Assembly (NCBI RefSeq): GCF_965278975.1
Contig: NZ_OZ257126.1
Coordinates: 372,001-436,000, forward strand
Direction of reading: 5' to 3'
Source: Ferrovibrio sp965278975
GTDB taxonomy: Bacteria > Pseudomonadota > Alphaproteobacteria > Ferrovibrionales > Ferrovibrionaceae
Length of the DNA: 64,000 bases
The notes under the pieces are model-generated. The model saw nothing but the letters and a program-made list of their open reading frames with translations. It ran no database searches and was not told the origin of the DNA. Positions 29,389-39,030 of this stretch are shown here, one piece after another. Made by a program: the position numbers and the translations under genes. The stretch's first letter is position 1, and each line of letters begins with the position of its first letter.

Positions 29389-30660
29389 TCACTCCCGCAC
29401 TGGCTGCACCGGCTGTGGCGCGCGGAACGACCGCACCATCATGAACGGCATTGCCGCACCACAGATGATCACCGCCCCCAGCATCAAGGCAGGACGATAG
29501 CTGCCGGTCAGGTCATGCAGCAGGCCGGACAGCCAGGCACCTCCGCCAGCGCCAATATTACTGGACGCATAGATCACGCCATAGATCGCTGCCGCCGCTG
29601 ATCCAGGGAACAGCCGGTTCGACATGGTGGCGACAATCGGTCCGCGCGCGCCTTGCGCAATGCCGAAACAGGCAACGTAACAGGCCAGCAGCAATTCGGA
29701 GATACCGAAACTGAGGCCAAGCAAGCAGAGTATGCCGCTGAACGTGCAAGCGAAGCTCGCCAGCGCCACAGGCCGCAAACCGAAACGGTCCGACAACCAG
29801 CCAGTAATGATAACGCCGCCGACCGACAGCATGCCGCAGAGGCCATATGCGGTAGCAGCCTTGAGCGGCGAGACACCGCCATCAATCAGAAACGGCACCG
29901 CCTGCACCACCACGATATACATGCCCAGCCCGGTGCAGCCGAAAGAGATGAACAAACCGATGAATTCCGGAGATCGAATAGCCTGACGCAGGGTGATGCC
30001 ATCAACTGCGCGGGTTTCACCATTACGAGCGGTAATTTTCGGTTCGGTACTGTCGCCGCCCAAGATACGCCAAGGCAGCACCAGGGCAATGACGGCCATG
30101 CAGGCTACGCTTGAAGCCATCAGGATATAGGTGGTGCGCCAGCCCTGCAGTTCGATCAGCCACTGCGCCAGGGGCACCAGCAACAAGGAGCCGGTGCCAA
30201 GGCCGGCATAGACCGCCCCCATCGCCACTGACATGCGGTGCTTGAACCAGTGGCCAATCAGCGCGGAGGCCGGCACGACACCAATGGCGGAAATGCCGAT
30301 GGATGACAGTATCCCGATGCAGAGATACAGCTCCATCATGCCCTGGGCCCGGGAAGCAATGAAATTGGCGGCGGCAATCAGGCCGAGGCCCAGACAATAG
30401 TTGAGACGATAGCCGAAACGGCGCAGCAGCAGGCCGGATAGCGGCGCGCTGAGGCCGGTGGCGAGCATGTAAACCGAGAAAACGCCAGCGGTTAGCTGGC
30501 GATTGACGCCAAATTCCTGCTCGATCGGCAGCAGGAACACCATCCAGGTATCGATCACTCCGCGCGACACCAGCACGAAGAAGAAGGCGACGATTAGCGC
30601 ATACCAGGCGACGCGACTATTGCCCCGCCTGATCTCCGCCGTTTCGTCGCCTCTGCCCAT
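29389..30660 (-). CDS. MFS transporter (oxalate/formate antiporter or MCT-like)
   Basis: Major facilitator transporter of about 423 residues with 12 predicted helices in two halves (GVIDTWMVFLLPIEQEFGVNRQ first half; GWLSDRFGLRPVALASF after helix 8). This arrangement resembles the monocarboxylate/oxalate-formate group. ATG 30660 lies four bases after the dctM stop; a TTG five codons upstream would overlap dctM. It is the next gene after the TRAP subunits, so the operon has two transport systems, perhaps import by TRAP and efflux or alternative uptake by MFS. Confidence 0.87.
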   Translation of the reverse strand: MGRGDETAEIRRGNSRVAWYALIVAFFFVLVSRGVIDTWMVFLLPIEQEFGVNRQLTAGVFSVYMLATGLSAPLSGLLLRRFGYRLNYCLGLGLIAAANFIASRAQGMMELYLCIGILSSIGISAIGVVPASALIGHWFKHRMSVAMGAVYAGLGTGSLLLVPLAQWLIELQGWRTTYILMASSVACMAVIALVLPWRILGGDSTEPKITARNGETRAVDGITLRQAIRSPEFIGLFISFGCTGLGMYIVVVQAVPFLIDGGVSPLKAATAYGLCGMLSVGGVIITGWLSDRFGLRPVALASFACTFSGILCLLGLSFGISELLLACYVACFGIAQGARGPIVATMSNRLFPGSAAAAIYGVIYASSNIGAGGGAWLSGLLHDLTGSYRPALMLGAVIICGAAMPFMMVRSFRAPQPVQPVRE

Positions 30661-30664
30661 CAGG

Positions 30665-31954
30665 CTATTGCGCAATCGTCGATGGCAGCCAGAGGATAAG
30701 CCCCGGGAAGGCCGCCAACAGGAAGATCACCAGCAGATGTGCCACCACATGCGGCGCCACACCAATGAAAATGTCCTTCACCGGTATCTTGGAATAGGCC
30801 GACACCACAAAGACATTCAGGCCCACGGGTGGCGTGACGAGGCCCACTTCGGCAGTCACGATAATAATGATACCGAACCAGATCGGATCGAAGCCCAGCG
30901 CCACCATCACCGGCAACACCACCGGCACGGTAAGGAACAGGATGGCGATCTGGTCCATGATGCAGCCCAGCGCCAGGTAGAGCAGGATGATCAGGAAGAA
31001 GATCACCCAGCGCGAGACATCCAGGCTGCCGACATAGGAAACCAGTTCCTGGGTGAAGCCGGTGAGCGTGAAATAGTACCCGAATACCTGGGCACAGATC
31101 ACGATCAGGATGATCATGCAGGTGGTGCGCGAAGCGTTGAACAGGGCCTGCAGGCAGGTCTTGAATGTGAGCTTGCCGCGGATCAAGGCAATCACCATGG
31201 CACCAAAGGCACCGAGACTGGCGGCTTCGGTTGGAGTTGCGATGCCAAGATAGATGCAGCCGGTAACCAGCATGATCAATGCCAGCATCGGCCCCACGAC
31301 ACGCAGCGATGCCAGCTTCTCACGCATTGAGTAGCTGGAGCCTGCCGGCGCGTGCGATGGATTGATCGCCGCCAGCACCAGGACGGTGGCGATGATCACG
31401 ACTGTGACCAGGATGCCGGGGATGATGCCGGCAATCAGCAGCTTGGAAATGCTGACCTGGGCGATCAGGCCATAGAGCACGATGGCGATGGAGGGCGGGA
31501 TCAGCATCGCCAGCGTGCCGGAAATTGCCACCACGCCGGAAGCCAGGCGCGGATCGTATTTATGCCGGATCATCGCCGGGATGCTGGTGCCGGAAAGTGT
31601 GGCAGCAGATGCCGTTGACGAACCGGAAATGGCACCGAAGCCGGCGCCGGCCAGGGCCGTGGAAATGGCGAGGCCCGCCGGGGTGCGGCCCAGCCAGACC
31701 TTGGCGCTGTCGAACAATTCCTCGGCGATGCGGCTGACGATGATGAACTCGGCCATCAGCATGAACATCGGCACGGTGATGAGTTCGTAGGAAGAGGTGG
31801 TGGAGATCGGCGTGGTGCGGAGAATACCCAGCACCATATCGAGACCACCCTTGAGGTAGAGGCCGATCATGCCGGAGATGCCGAGGGCAAACGCCACCGG
31901 CATGCCAAAGATCAGCAGTGCGAAAAGCGCAATAAGGCCGGCAACAACAATCAT
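30665..31954 (-). CDS. dctM: TRAP transporter large permease subunit DctM
   Basis: Membrane permease of a tripartite ATP-independent periplasmic transporter, 429 residues with about 12 helices. Typical elements are FGMPVAFALGISGMIGLYL, ALAGAGFGAISGSSTASAATLSGT and EVGLVTPPVGLNVFVVSA. It couples uptake of an organic acid to the sodium gradient. The start overlaps dctQ by four bases. The cognate binding protein is probably DctP at 39993, encoded eight kilobases away on the other strand but sharing the IclR-type sites. Confidence 0.95.
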   Translation of the reverse strand: MIVVAGLIALFALLIFGMPVAFALGISGMIGLYLKGGLDMVLGILRTTPISTTSSYELITVPMFMLMAEFIIVSRIAEELFDSAKVWLGRTPAGLAISTALAGAGFGAISGSSTASAATLSGTSIPAMIRHKYDPRLASGVVAISGTLAMLIPPSIAIVLYGLIAQVSISKLLIAGIIPGILVTVVIIATVLVLAAINPSHAPAGSSYSMREKLASLRVVGPMLALIMLVTGCIYLGIATPTEAASLGAFGAMVIALIRGKLTFKTCLQALFNASRTTCMIILIVICAQVFGYYFTLTGFTQELVSYVGSLDVSRWVIFFLIILLYLALGCIMDQIAILFLTVPVVLPVMVALGFDPIWFGIIIIVTAEVGLVTPPVGLNVFVVSAYSKIPVKDIFIGVAPHVVAHLLVIFLLAAFPGLILWLPSTIAQ

Positions 31955-32496
31955 TCCACATGCTCCCCGGGATAATGCTGCTCGCCTTCGGCTTCATAGA
32001 CACGGCCCTCCAGCAGGGCTTGCGCGCGCGCGGCAATACCAATGGCCATGCTGATAATCAGTAGACTGACACCAACGGCACCGAACGCCTGAGGCGGCCA
32101 AGTCGGCCATGGAATCGCACCATCCACCACCTCCTTCTCCACGAAGGCTTCCCAGCCGGTTTCAGCCATCTTCCACAGAATCAGCGAAAAGAAGATGATG
32201 GCGATGAGGTAGCCGACGATCTCGAAGAAGGCGAAAACCTTGGTGCGGCGGAAAGCATCGAACATATCCACCTTAATATGGCCGCCACGGCTGAAGGTAT
32301 CAGCAAGGGCTGGGAAGAAAACCAGGGTGACGAGATACATCGAGATCAGGTCGAAAGACCAGCTCAAGGGTGCGTTCAACAGATATCGCATCACCACGTC
32401 GACCACGATTACCATCATGATCAGGAATAACCCTAGACTGGTGAGATAGAGGAAAGCCGTTTCCAGCTTCCCATAGTTTTTTAGCAACCCGGTCAT
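31951..32496 (-). CDS. dctQ: TRAP transporter small permease subunit DctQ
   Basis: 181-residue four-helix membrane protein of the DctQ family (MVIVVDVVMRYLLNAPLSWSFDL in the first pair; PQAFGAVGVSLLIISMAIGI in the last helix). The motif NAPLSW and the soluble loop GGHIKVDMF are standard for DctQ. It overlaps dctM by four bases and follows the enoyl-CoA hydratase gene after 33 bases. Confidence 0.93.
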   Translation of the reverse strand: MTGLLKNYGKLETAFLYLTSLGLFLIMMVIVVDVVMRYLLNAPLSWSFDLISMYLVTLVFFPALADTFSRGGHIKVDMFDAFRRTKVFAFFEIVGYLIAIIFFSLILWKMAETGWEAFVEKEVVDGAIPWPTWPPQAFGAVGVSLLIISMAIGIAARAQALLEGRVYEAEGEQHYPGEHVE

Positions 32497-32529
32497 TTTC
32501 CCCCCTCGTTGACTTAATCTCGGCGCAGT

Positions 32530-33291
32530 TCAGCGGCCACGCCATTGCGGCTTGCGCTTCTCCTTGAAAGCCCGCGGGCCTTCCTGAGCGTCTTCGCTGC
32601 GATATACCTTCTCGAACACATGGTTCGCCGCACGCAAGGCGGCAGAGCGTCCCATTTCAGTGGCGAGATACACGGTCTCCCGCGCCGCCCGCACGGTCAA
32701 GGGGGCGCAGGCAGCGATGCGCTCGGCCATCGCGATAGCCGCCGGCATCAGTTCGGCCTGCGGCACCACATGGTTGACAAAGCCAACCGCATGCGCGCGC
32801 CTGGCATCGATCGGATCACCGGTGAGCAGCAGCTCCATCATGATGCGCTGCGGAATCATATGCGCCAGCGGTGTCGCCCAGGGCATGCCCCGGCCAACCT
32901 TGCCTTCGGTGATGGCGAAGGTAGCGTTCTCGCTCGCAATGCAGAGATCGCACATCTGCGCCAGCAGCCAGCCACCCGCATAGGCAACACCGTTCACCGC
33001 CGCGATTACCGGCTTGGTGACATGAATGCTATCGCCAAGCACTGGAATGAAACCGCGTGGCGGTACACCGATCATGGTGTCGGCGGCTTCCTTCAGATCC
33101 ATGCCGGCGCAGAATGCCTTCTCGCCAGTGCCCGTCAGGATCGCCACCAGCGCATCCTCCTCGGCTTCGAATCGCTCGAAGGCCTCGCGCAAGCCACTGC
33201 GTACCACCTTGCTGATGGCATTGCGCTGTTCCGGCCGATTGATTGTGATGATGGCAATACCGCCACGGCGCTCGTAAAGAATCTCACTCAT
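32530..33291 (-). CDS. Enoyl-CoA hydratase/isomerase family protein
   Basis: Crotonase-fold enzyme of 253 residues. The first oxyanion segment KAFCAGMDLKEA and the second, GVAYAGGWLLAQMCDLCIA, are visible. The glutamate usually found for hydration in the second region (AxGGGxELA-type) is not at its normal place; the stretch reads AYAGGWLLAQMCD, so isomerase, hydrolase or lyase activity is possible. It sits between the CaiB-type CoA-transferase and the TRAP genes. The C-terminus (AFKEKRKPQWRGR) is typical of crotonases. Confidence 0.88.
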   Translation of the reverse strand: MSEILYERRGGIAIITINRPEQRNAISKVVRSGLREAFERFEAEEDALVAILTGTGEKAFCAGMDLKEAADTMIGVPPRGFIPVLGDSIHVTKPVIAAVNGVAYAGGWLLAQMCDLCIASENATFAITEGKVGRGMPWATPLAHMIPQRIMMELLLTGDPIDARRAHAVGFVNHVVPQAELMPAAIAMAERIAACAPLTVRAARETVYLATEMGRSAALRAANHVFEKVYRSEDAQEGPRAFKEKRKPQWRGR

Positions 33292-33293
33292 AT

Positions 33294-34520
33294 TCAGGCC
33301 TTTCCACTCCAGCGCCGGATCGCGCCGCGCTGTTCCAATCCATCCATCTCCGCGTCGCCGATACCGAGTTCGCGCAGGACTTCCGCCGTATGCTCGCCCA
33401 GCATCGGCCCGGCGCGCTCGAAACCGCCCGGTGTATCGGAAAAACGCACCGGGCTTTCCGGGAACAGCATGGCGCCATCCAGCGGATCATCGAGCGTGCG
33501 GAAAAAGCCGACATCTTCGAGATGTGGATCGGTATAGAGATCAGCCATCTCATTCAGCCTTGCGACTGGGATTTCTGCTTCGTTCAGCAGGTCCATCCAT
33601 TCGGCAGAGGTTTTCTGCGCCATGATGGCGGCAACGATCTCACAGAAAGCAGCCATATTGGTGCTGCGCTGCGACTGGCTGATAAAGCGCTCATCCTTGG
33701 CCAGATCAGGCCGCCCCGCCAGGGCTGCAAAGCGCTGCCATTGCTTGTCATTGTAGACCAACACCGAGATATAACCGTCTGCGGTCTTGTAGGGCCGGCG
33801 ATAGGGCGTGACGGTGCGGGTATAAACCGGCCGGGTAAGCGGCGGATCATAGGCAGCGCCGGCAATATGTTCGGCGAGCAGGAAAGAAGCCATGATCTCG
33901 AACATCGGTACTTCGATTTCCTGCCCCTTGCCGCCGCGCTGGCGGTGGAACAGGGCTGCCATCAGTGCATAGGCCGCACTCAAGGCACTGACCTTGTCGC
34001 CCAGTACTGTAGTGACATATTGCGGCTCGGGATTGATCTCGGCCTGCAGCATCGCCATGCCGCTCACCGCCTGGATCGTATCGTCGTATGCGGCACGCCC
34101 GGAATAGCGGCCTTCGCGGCCATAGCCATAGAGGCTGGCATAGATCACGCCGGGATTGACCGCTGAAACCGCCTCGTAGTTCAGCCGCAGCCGTTCGATG
34201 GCGGGCTTGCGCATGGAATGCAGCACGATATCGGCACGCTCGGCCAGCTTGAGGCAGAGGTCGCGGCCTTCCGCCGTCTGCAGATCCAGCACCACACCGC
34301 GCTTGCCGCGGTTGAGGTTTGCGAACATGCCGCTGCGGCCCTTGGTCTTGGTCGGCCCGACATAGCGCGAGGTATCGCCAAGCGGGCTTTCCAGTTTCAC
34401 CACATCAGCGCCCAGATCGGCAAGGATCTGTGTGCAATACGGCCCCATCAGCACCGAAGTGAGATCGAGCACACGAATGCCATCCAGCGGCCCGGGCTTC
34501 TTCGCGGCTGCCTTGGTCAT
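33294..34520 (-). CDS. CaiB/BaiF (type III) CoA-transferase
   Basis: Family III CoA-transferase of 408 residues. It begins KKPGPLDGIRVLDLTSVLMGPYCTQILADLGADVVKLE, the family hallmark. The catalytic Asp is expected in the AAYDDTIQAVSGM segment. ATG 34520 overlaps the preceding CoA-transferase stop by four bases; the frame is open seven codons further. Family members move CoA between dicarboxylates such as succinate, itaconate, mesaconate or citramalate. Together with the HpcH/CitE lyase of the same operon this suggests a C4-C5 dicarboxylate pathway, by inference. Confidence 0.9.
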   Translation of the reverse strand: MTKAAAKKPGPLDGIRVLDLTSVLMGPYCTQILADLGADVVKLESPLGDTSRYVGPTKTKGRSGMFANLNRGKRGVVLDLQTAEGRDLCLKLAERADIVLHSMRKPAIERLRLNYEAVSAVNPGVIYASLYGYGREGRYSGRAAYDDTIQAVSGMAMLQAEINPEPQYVTTVLGDKVSALSAAYALMAALFHRQRGGKGQEIEVPMFEIMASFLLAEHIAGAAYDPPLTRPVYTRTVTPYRRPYKTADGYISVLVYNDKQWQRFAALAGRPDLAKDERFISQSQRSTNMAAFCEIVAAIMAQKTSAEWMDLLNEAEIPVARLNEMADLYTDPHLEDVGFFRTLDDPLDGAMLFPESPVRFSDTPGGFERAGPMLGEHTAEVLRELGIGDAEMDGLEQRGAIRRWSGKA

Positions 34521-35788
34521 GCGGCGCTCTTGCTGGCGCAATGAGCGGCACGCTCCAGCGCCTCGCGATGCGCCGGATGGGCAATATTGATCAGCGCCTT
34601 AGCGCGCTGGCCAAGAGTCTTGCCGCGCAGCTCCGCAGCGCCGAATTCGGTCACCACCACGTCCACATCGCTGCGCGCCGTTGTCACTGGGCCATTCAGG
34701 CCAAAGACGATACGGCTGACTTCGCCATTCTGCGCCGTCGCCGGCAGGGCAATGATGGAATGGCCGCCGCGCGAGGCCGAGCCAGCGCGGACATAATCCA
34801 CCTGGCCGCCAACCGCGCCAATATACTGGCCGCCAGCGCATTCGGCATTCACCTGGCCGCTCAGATCCACCTCGACGGCAGAGTTGAGGGAAATGAAATT
34901 GGAAAGCTGAGACAGCACGGAGATATTATGGGTGTGGGAAATCGGATGCATGCGCACCAGCTTGTTGCGGTGGCAGAAGTTGTAGAGCCGCTTGGTGCCG
35001 ATCAGCGCGCCGGTGATGATCAGGCCGGGATCGACTTCCTTGTAGGCATTGGATATCGCACCGGCCTCCACCAGATCCACCACGCTGTCGCCCAGCATGC
35101 CGGAATGGATGCCCATATCGCGGCGATCGCGCAGACCCGACATCACCGCCTCGGGCACCGCGCCGATGCCGACCTGCAAGGTTGCGCGCTCAGGAATGAA
35201 GTTCTGCACGAAACCGGCGATCCTGCGGTCCAGGTCGGTGACCGGTGCCGCCGGCAATTCGATCAGCGGACGGTCGGTGGCGACCAGATAATCAATTTCA
35301 TCCGCCGTCAGTGGTTCCGCACAAGGCACCTGCGGCACCTGGGCATTCATTTCGGCAATCACCACGCGGGCGCGGCGAACGGCTGCGCGGATATAGTCGC
35401 TGATCAAACCGAGGCTGTAATGGCCGTTCTCATCGGGTGGCGACACCTGGATGAACGCCACATCGCAGGGCAATAGACCCTCGGCGACATAGCTTTCCAT
35501 TTTAGAGACATGGCAGGGCAGGATATCCAGCACACCGGCCTTGGTCAGGCGGCGGTGGGTACCAGCCGCACCCATGGCGGCGAAGCGGATATGATCGGCA
35601 TACTCAGGCTTCAGCGTGTTGGAAAAACCCGAGCCCATGAACGCCGACACACCGCCGAGGCTGGCGCGCTGCTTAAGCAGAATCTCCACCAGCGTGGTCG
35701 GCTCGGCGCAGGCCTGGCCCCACATGATGGTGTCGCCAGGCCGGATCAGGCCTTTGAGATCGAGGCTATCGGCGCTGACGGTCTGCAT
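34517..35788 (-). CDS. Acetyl-CoA hydrolase/4-hydroxybutyrate CoA-transferase family protein
   Basis: Family I CoA-transferase of 423 residues. The glycine-rich GIGAVPEAVMSGL and MGIHSGMLGDSVVDLVEAGAI blocks and GGVGG-like segment GQYIGAVGGQVDYVRAG are typical. The catalytic Glu is likely in VVTEFGAAELRGKT. I prefer ATG 35788, eight bases after GGGGA; a GTG at 35794 overlaps the lyase stop. Having types I and III CoA-transferases in one operon means two activation steps or two acids. Confidence 0.9.
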   Translation of the reverse strand: MQTVSADSLDLKGLIRPGDTIMWGQACAEPTTLVEILLKQRASLGGVSAFMGSGFSNTLKPEYADHIRFAAMGAAGTHRRLTKAGVLDILPCHVSKMESYVAEGLLPCDVAFIQVSPPDENGHYSLGLISDYIRAAVRRARVVIAEMNAQVPQVPCAEPLTADEIDYLVATDRPLIELPAAPVTDLDRRIAGFVQNFIPERATLQVGIGAVPEAVMSGLRDRRDMGIHSGMLGDSVVDLVEAGAISNAYKEVDPGLIITGALIGTKRLYNFCHRNKLVRMHPISHTHNISVLSQLSNFISLNSAVEVDLSGQVNAECAGGQYIGAVGGQVDYVRAGSASRGGHSIIALPATAQNGEVSRIVFGLNGPVTTARSDVDVVVTEFGAAELRGKTLGQRAKALINIAHPAHREALERAAHCASKSAA

Positions 35789-35790
35789 GG

Positions 35791-36663
35791 TCACTTCCCC
35801 GCCCCTATCTTGGCAGCCATGGCGAGGATCGCCTCCGACCGCTTGAGTATCGGGCCATCCACCATCTGGCCCCTGAAATCGATGGTGCCGATGCCACGCT
35901 TGGTCGCTTCCTCATAGGCGGCAAGCAGATCGCGGGCATGGCTCACTTCGGCCGCCGTCGGCGCATAGACCTCGTTGCAGATTTCCACCTGGCGCGGCAG
36001 CAGGCAGATCTTGCCGCCATAGCCAAGATTGCGGCCCTTCTCAGCATCGAGGCGGCATTGTTCATCATCGCGGATATCTACCACCGCCTGATCGATGGCA
36101 ATGGCACGCGCCGCCTTGGCCGCCAGCACCACCTGGGAGCGGGCATAAAGCACTTCATCCCCGCCCTTGGTGCGGCGCGCACCGATATCGGCGGCGAAAT
36201 CCTCGGCGCCGAAGAAGGCGGACGTGATGCGCTCATGGGCCGCACACAGCGCCACGGCATCGATCACGCCACGCATCGATTCGATGCCGGCCATGATCTC
36301 GATGCGGCGCTTTGCCTTGTCCTGGCTCTCGACCCGGGCAATGGCATGGCTGATCGGGAAAATCTGATCCCGCTCTTCCAGCTTCGGCAGCACCAGACCA
36401 TCAATGTCGCAGGCTACCGAAGCCTCGATATCGCGGATGTAATGCGCCGAGACCGGCTCATTGATGCGGACATAAATCTTGCCGGCCAGCTTGGCCGTGC
36501 GCAGCATCTGCACGGCTTCATTCAGCTTGGCGCGGGCACCCTCCTTTTCGGCGGGCGGCGTGCCATCCTCCAGGTCGATGACATAGCAATCGGCCTGGAA
36601 GCGCGGGAATTTGGCCAGCAGATCGTGGCGGTTGGCCGGGGCGAAGAACAGGCTGCGGATCAT
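35791..36663 (-). CDS. HpcH/HpaI aldolase - CitE-like acyl-CoA lyase
   Basis: CoA-ester lyase of 290 residues (malyl-, citramalyl- or beta-methylmalyl-CoA lyase type). RSLFFAPANRHDLLAKFPRFQADCYVIDLEDGTPP contains the CitE N-terminal motif with the metal-ligand acidic pair DLED, followed by KIYVRINE, IMAGIESMRGV and AFFGAEDFAADIG. Such enzymes cleave a hydroxyacyl-CoA to an acyl-CoA and glyoxylate or pyruvate. The start overlaps the NMO gene stop by four bases. Confidence 0.9.
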   Translation of the reverse strand: MIRSLFFAPANRHDLLAKFPRFQADCYVIDLEDGTPPAEKEGARAKLNEAVQMLRTAKLAGKIYVRINEPVSAHYIRDIEASVACDIDGLVLPKLEERDQIFPISHAIARVESQDKAKRRIEIMAGIESMRGVIDAVALCAAHERITSAFFGAEDFAADIGARRTKGGDEVLYARSQVVLAAKAARAIAIDQAVVDIRDDEQCRLDAEKGRNLGYGGKICLLPRQVEICNEVYAPTAAEVSHARDLLAAYEEATKRGIGTIDFRGQMVDGPILKRSEAILAMAAKIGAGK

Positions 36664-37661
36664 ACCGCCCCCCCGAAACTCTTGCGGTAGGAAGCACAGG
36701 CTTCGTTGAAGATATCGCGCACGATCTGGCCGGCCGGCTTCACTTCGTGGATCAGCGCCACGCTCTGGCCCGCAGGCAGCACGCCGTTCTCAATATCGCC
36801 TTCGATGCGGCCTTTGATGGTGGCCGGCAGGCCGACATCCTGGAGCTGGCGCGGATAGGGCAGGATCTTGTCCTGATTGCGATCCCAGTAATTGGTGAAA
36901 GCATTGCGCAGCATGCGCACGGTCTTGCCGCTATGGGCACGGCTGATCACCGTGCCTTCGTCATCACGCGCCACCAGTTCATTCTTATAATTCTCATGCG
37001 CGCGCGCTTCTTCCGAAGCGATGAAGCGCGTACCCATCCACACGCCGACCGCACCAAAGGAGAGTGCCGCCAGCAGGCCACGGCCATCGGCCAAGCCACC
37101 GCCGGCGATTACCGGAATCTTCACCGCCTCGGTCACCGCCGGCACCAGCGCCGCCGTGCCGACGCGGCCGACATGGCCGCCGCCATCGCCGCCCGAGGCA
37201 ATCAGCATGTCGACGCCTTCCGATTCCAGCACCTTGGCCTGGCGCACATTGCCCACCACGCTCATCACCAGCATGTTGCGCTCATGCGCTTCCTTGACCA
37301 CGCCGAGCGGGTTGCCGAGGCCGGAAATCAGCACCGGCACACGCTCGTCGAGGCTGACAGCGATCTGGTCCTGCACCTGGCGGGTATAGGTGATCGCCGC
37401 ATCGTCATTGCTGTTCACCTTGGCGAACAGGATATCGACGCCGAACGGCTTGTCGGTGGTATCGCGGATAACGCGGATTTCGCGGCGCAGCTCATCGGCG
37501 GTGAGATAGCCGGCGCCGATCACGCCCAGGCCACCGGCGGCTGAAACAGCACCGGCCAGACGGCCATAGGCAACCTGGCCCATGCCAGCCTGCATGATCG
37601 GGTATTCAAGGCCGACACGGCGGCACAATTCGGTGGAACGCAACAATTTCTCAATCGACAC
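36660..37661 (-). CDS. Nitronate monooxygenase family flavoprotein
   Basis: FMN-dependent TIM-barrel protein of 333 residues in the NMO/2-nitropropane dioxygenase-like family. It shows YPIMQAGMGQVAYGRLAGAVSAAGGLGVIG, then GGDGGGHVGRVGTAALVP with the catalytic His, and PVIAGGGLADGRGL for phosphate binding. Many relatives beside acyl-CoA genes act on substrates other than nitronates, for example as enoyl reductases. It is second in the operon after the acyl-CoA dehydrogenase. Confidence 0.88.
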   Translation of the reverse strand: MSIEKLLRSTELCRRVGLEYPIMQAGMGQVAYGRLAGAVSAAGGLGVIGAGYLTADELRREIRVIRDTTDKPFGVDILFAKVNSNDDAAITYTRQVQDQIAVSLDERVPVLISGLGNPLGVVKEAHERNMLVMSVVGNVRQAKVLESEGVDMLIASGGDGGGHVGRVGTAALVPAVTEAVKIPVIAGGGLADGRGLLAALSFGAVGVWMGTRFIASEEARAHENYKNELVARDDEGTVISRAHSGKTVRMLRNAFTNYWDRNQDKILPYPRQLQDVGLPATIKGRIEGDIENGVLPAGQSVALIHEVKPAGQIVRDIFNEACASYRKSFGGAV

Positions 37662-37687
37662 GATGCTTCTCCGCTGGAGTTTTTTGC

Positions 37688-38854
37688 TTAGTAGGATTTC
37701 GGCAGGCCGAGTACGCGCTCGGCAATGAAGCTCAGGATCATCTCGCGGCTGACCGGCGCGATGCGCGGGATCATCACCTCGCGCATGTAGCGCTCGACAT
37801 GGAATTCCTTGGAATAGCCATAGCCGCCATGGGTCATCACCGCCTGGGTGCAGGCCTCGAAGCCGGCTTCGGCGGCAAGGTATTTGGCGGCATTGGCTTC
37901 GGCGCCGCAGGGCTTGCCGGCGTCGTAAAGCTGGGCGGCGCGGAACACCATCAGGTTGGCGGCTTCCAGCTCCATCCAGTTTTTCGCCAATGGATGCTGG
38001 ATCGCCTGGTTCATGCCGATCGGGCGGTTGAACACCACGCGCTCCTTGGCATAGCGCGTGGCACGGTTGAGGGCGGCACGGCCCAGGCCGACAGCCTCGG
38101 CCGCCAGGAGTACGCGCTCGGGGTTCAGGCCGGCGAGAATGTATTCGAAGCCACGGCCTTCCTCACCGATGCGGTCATGCACCGGGATTTCCAGATTATC
38201 GATGAAGAACTGGTTCGAATCGATGCATTTGCGGCCCATCTTCTCGATCTCGCGCGCCTCGCAGCGGGTGCGGTCAAGATCGGTGTAGAACAGCGAAATG
38301 CCATCGGTGGCCTTGGCACATTGCTCGCGCGGCGTGGTACGCGCCAGCAGGAACATCTTGGTGGCGCGCTGCGCCAGCGTGGTCCACACCTTGCGGCCAT
38401 TGACGATATAGCGGTCACCCTTCAGCACCGCCTTGGTCTTGATATTGGTGGTATCGAGGCCGGCATCCGGCTCGGTAACGCCGAAGGCGGCGATTATATC
38501 ACCGCGGATGATCGGCGGCAGCATACGCTGCTTCTGCTCTTCCGTGCCGTAACGGGCGATGATCTTCGGCGCAAAGACATTGAGATGGATCGCCGAGGCG
38601 CCGCTCATGCCGGCGCCGGATTCGGCGATCGCCTGCATCATGATGGCGCCCTCGGTGATGCCGAAGCCGGCACCGCCGCAATCCACCGGCATGGTCAGGC
38701 CAAGCCAGCCGCCCTCCGCCAGGGCCTGCTTGAAATCCTCCGGGAACTCGCCATCGCGATCCCGCGCCAGCCAGTAATCATCGCCGAACTTGGCGCATAG
38801 GCGGGTTACCGCATCACGAATCGATTGCTGGTCGGCGGTCAGGTCGACGGTCAC
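37688..38854 (-). CDS. Acyl-CoA dehydrogenase
   Basis: FAD enzyme oxidising an acyl-CoA to the enoyl-CoA, 388 residues. The FAD/substrate signature AAFGVTEPDAGLDTTNIKT is present, and the C-terminal domain has ATRYAKERVVFNRPIGMNQ and CTQAVMTHGGYGYSKEFHVER, where the catalytic base is not evident at its usual late position. I choose GTG 38854, which follows GGGAGAG by five bases; an in-frame ATG eight codons upstream lacks such a site. It is the first gene of the operon and stands behind two predicted IclR sites. Confidence 0.9.
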   Translation of the reverse strand: MTVDLTADQQSIRDAVTRLCAKFGDDYWLARDRDGEFPEDFKQALAEGGWLGLTMPVDCGGAGFGITEGAIMMQAIAESGAGMSGASAIHLNVFAPKIIARYGTEEQKQRMLPPIIRGDIIAAFGVTEPDAGLDTTNIKTKAVLKGDRYIVNGRKVWTTLAQRATKMFLLARTTPREQCAKATDGISLFYTDLDRTRCEAREIEKMGRKCIDSNQFFIDNLEIPVHDRIGEEGRGFEYILAGLNPERVLLAAEAVGLGRAALNRATRYAKERVVFNRPIGMNQAIQHPLAKNWMELEAANLMVFRAAQLYDAGKPCGAEANAAKYLAAEAGFEACTQAVMTHGGYGYSKEFHVERYMREVMIPRIAPVSREMILSFIAERVLGLPKSY

Positions 38855-38891
38855 GTTTCTCTCCCAATTCCCGGTCATCGCCCGATATTTT

Positions 38892-38926
38892 GTTCTTATA
38901 TCGGAACGATGTGCTTATATTTGAAC
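38892..38926. promoter_or_regulatory. Paired IclR-type operator upstream of the CoA catabolic operon
   Basis: Two 16-bp imperfect palindromes, GTTCTTATATCGGAAC (38892) and GTGCTTATATTTGAAC (38911), are repeated at 19 bp. They match at 13 of 16 positions and lie 38-72 bases upstream of the acyl-CoA dehydrogenase start. A matching pair with identical spacing sits at the iclR/dctP junction. The repeats are seen directly; assignment to the neighbouring IclR protein is inference. Confidence 0.8.
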
Positions 38927-39030
38927 ATCGTAGAAAAAGCCTGCCGGCAAAGTCAAGCGTGTTGTCACGAAAAGGGGTGGCGCTTTGGGGCGCGCGAATA
39001 TCGATGAATATCGACTAAGGCAAGGAGGCT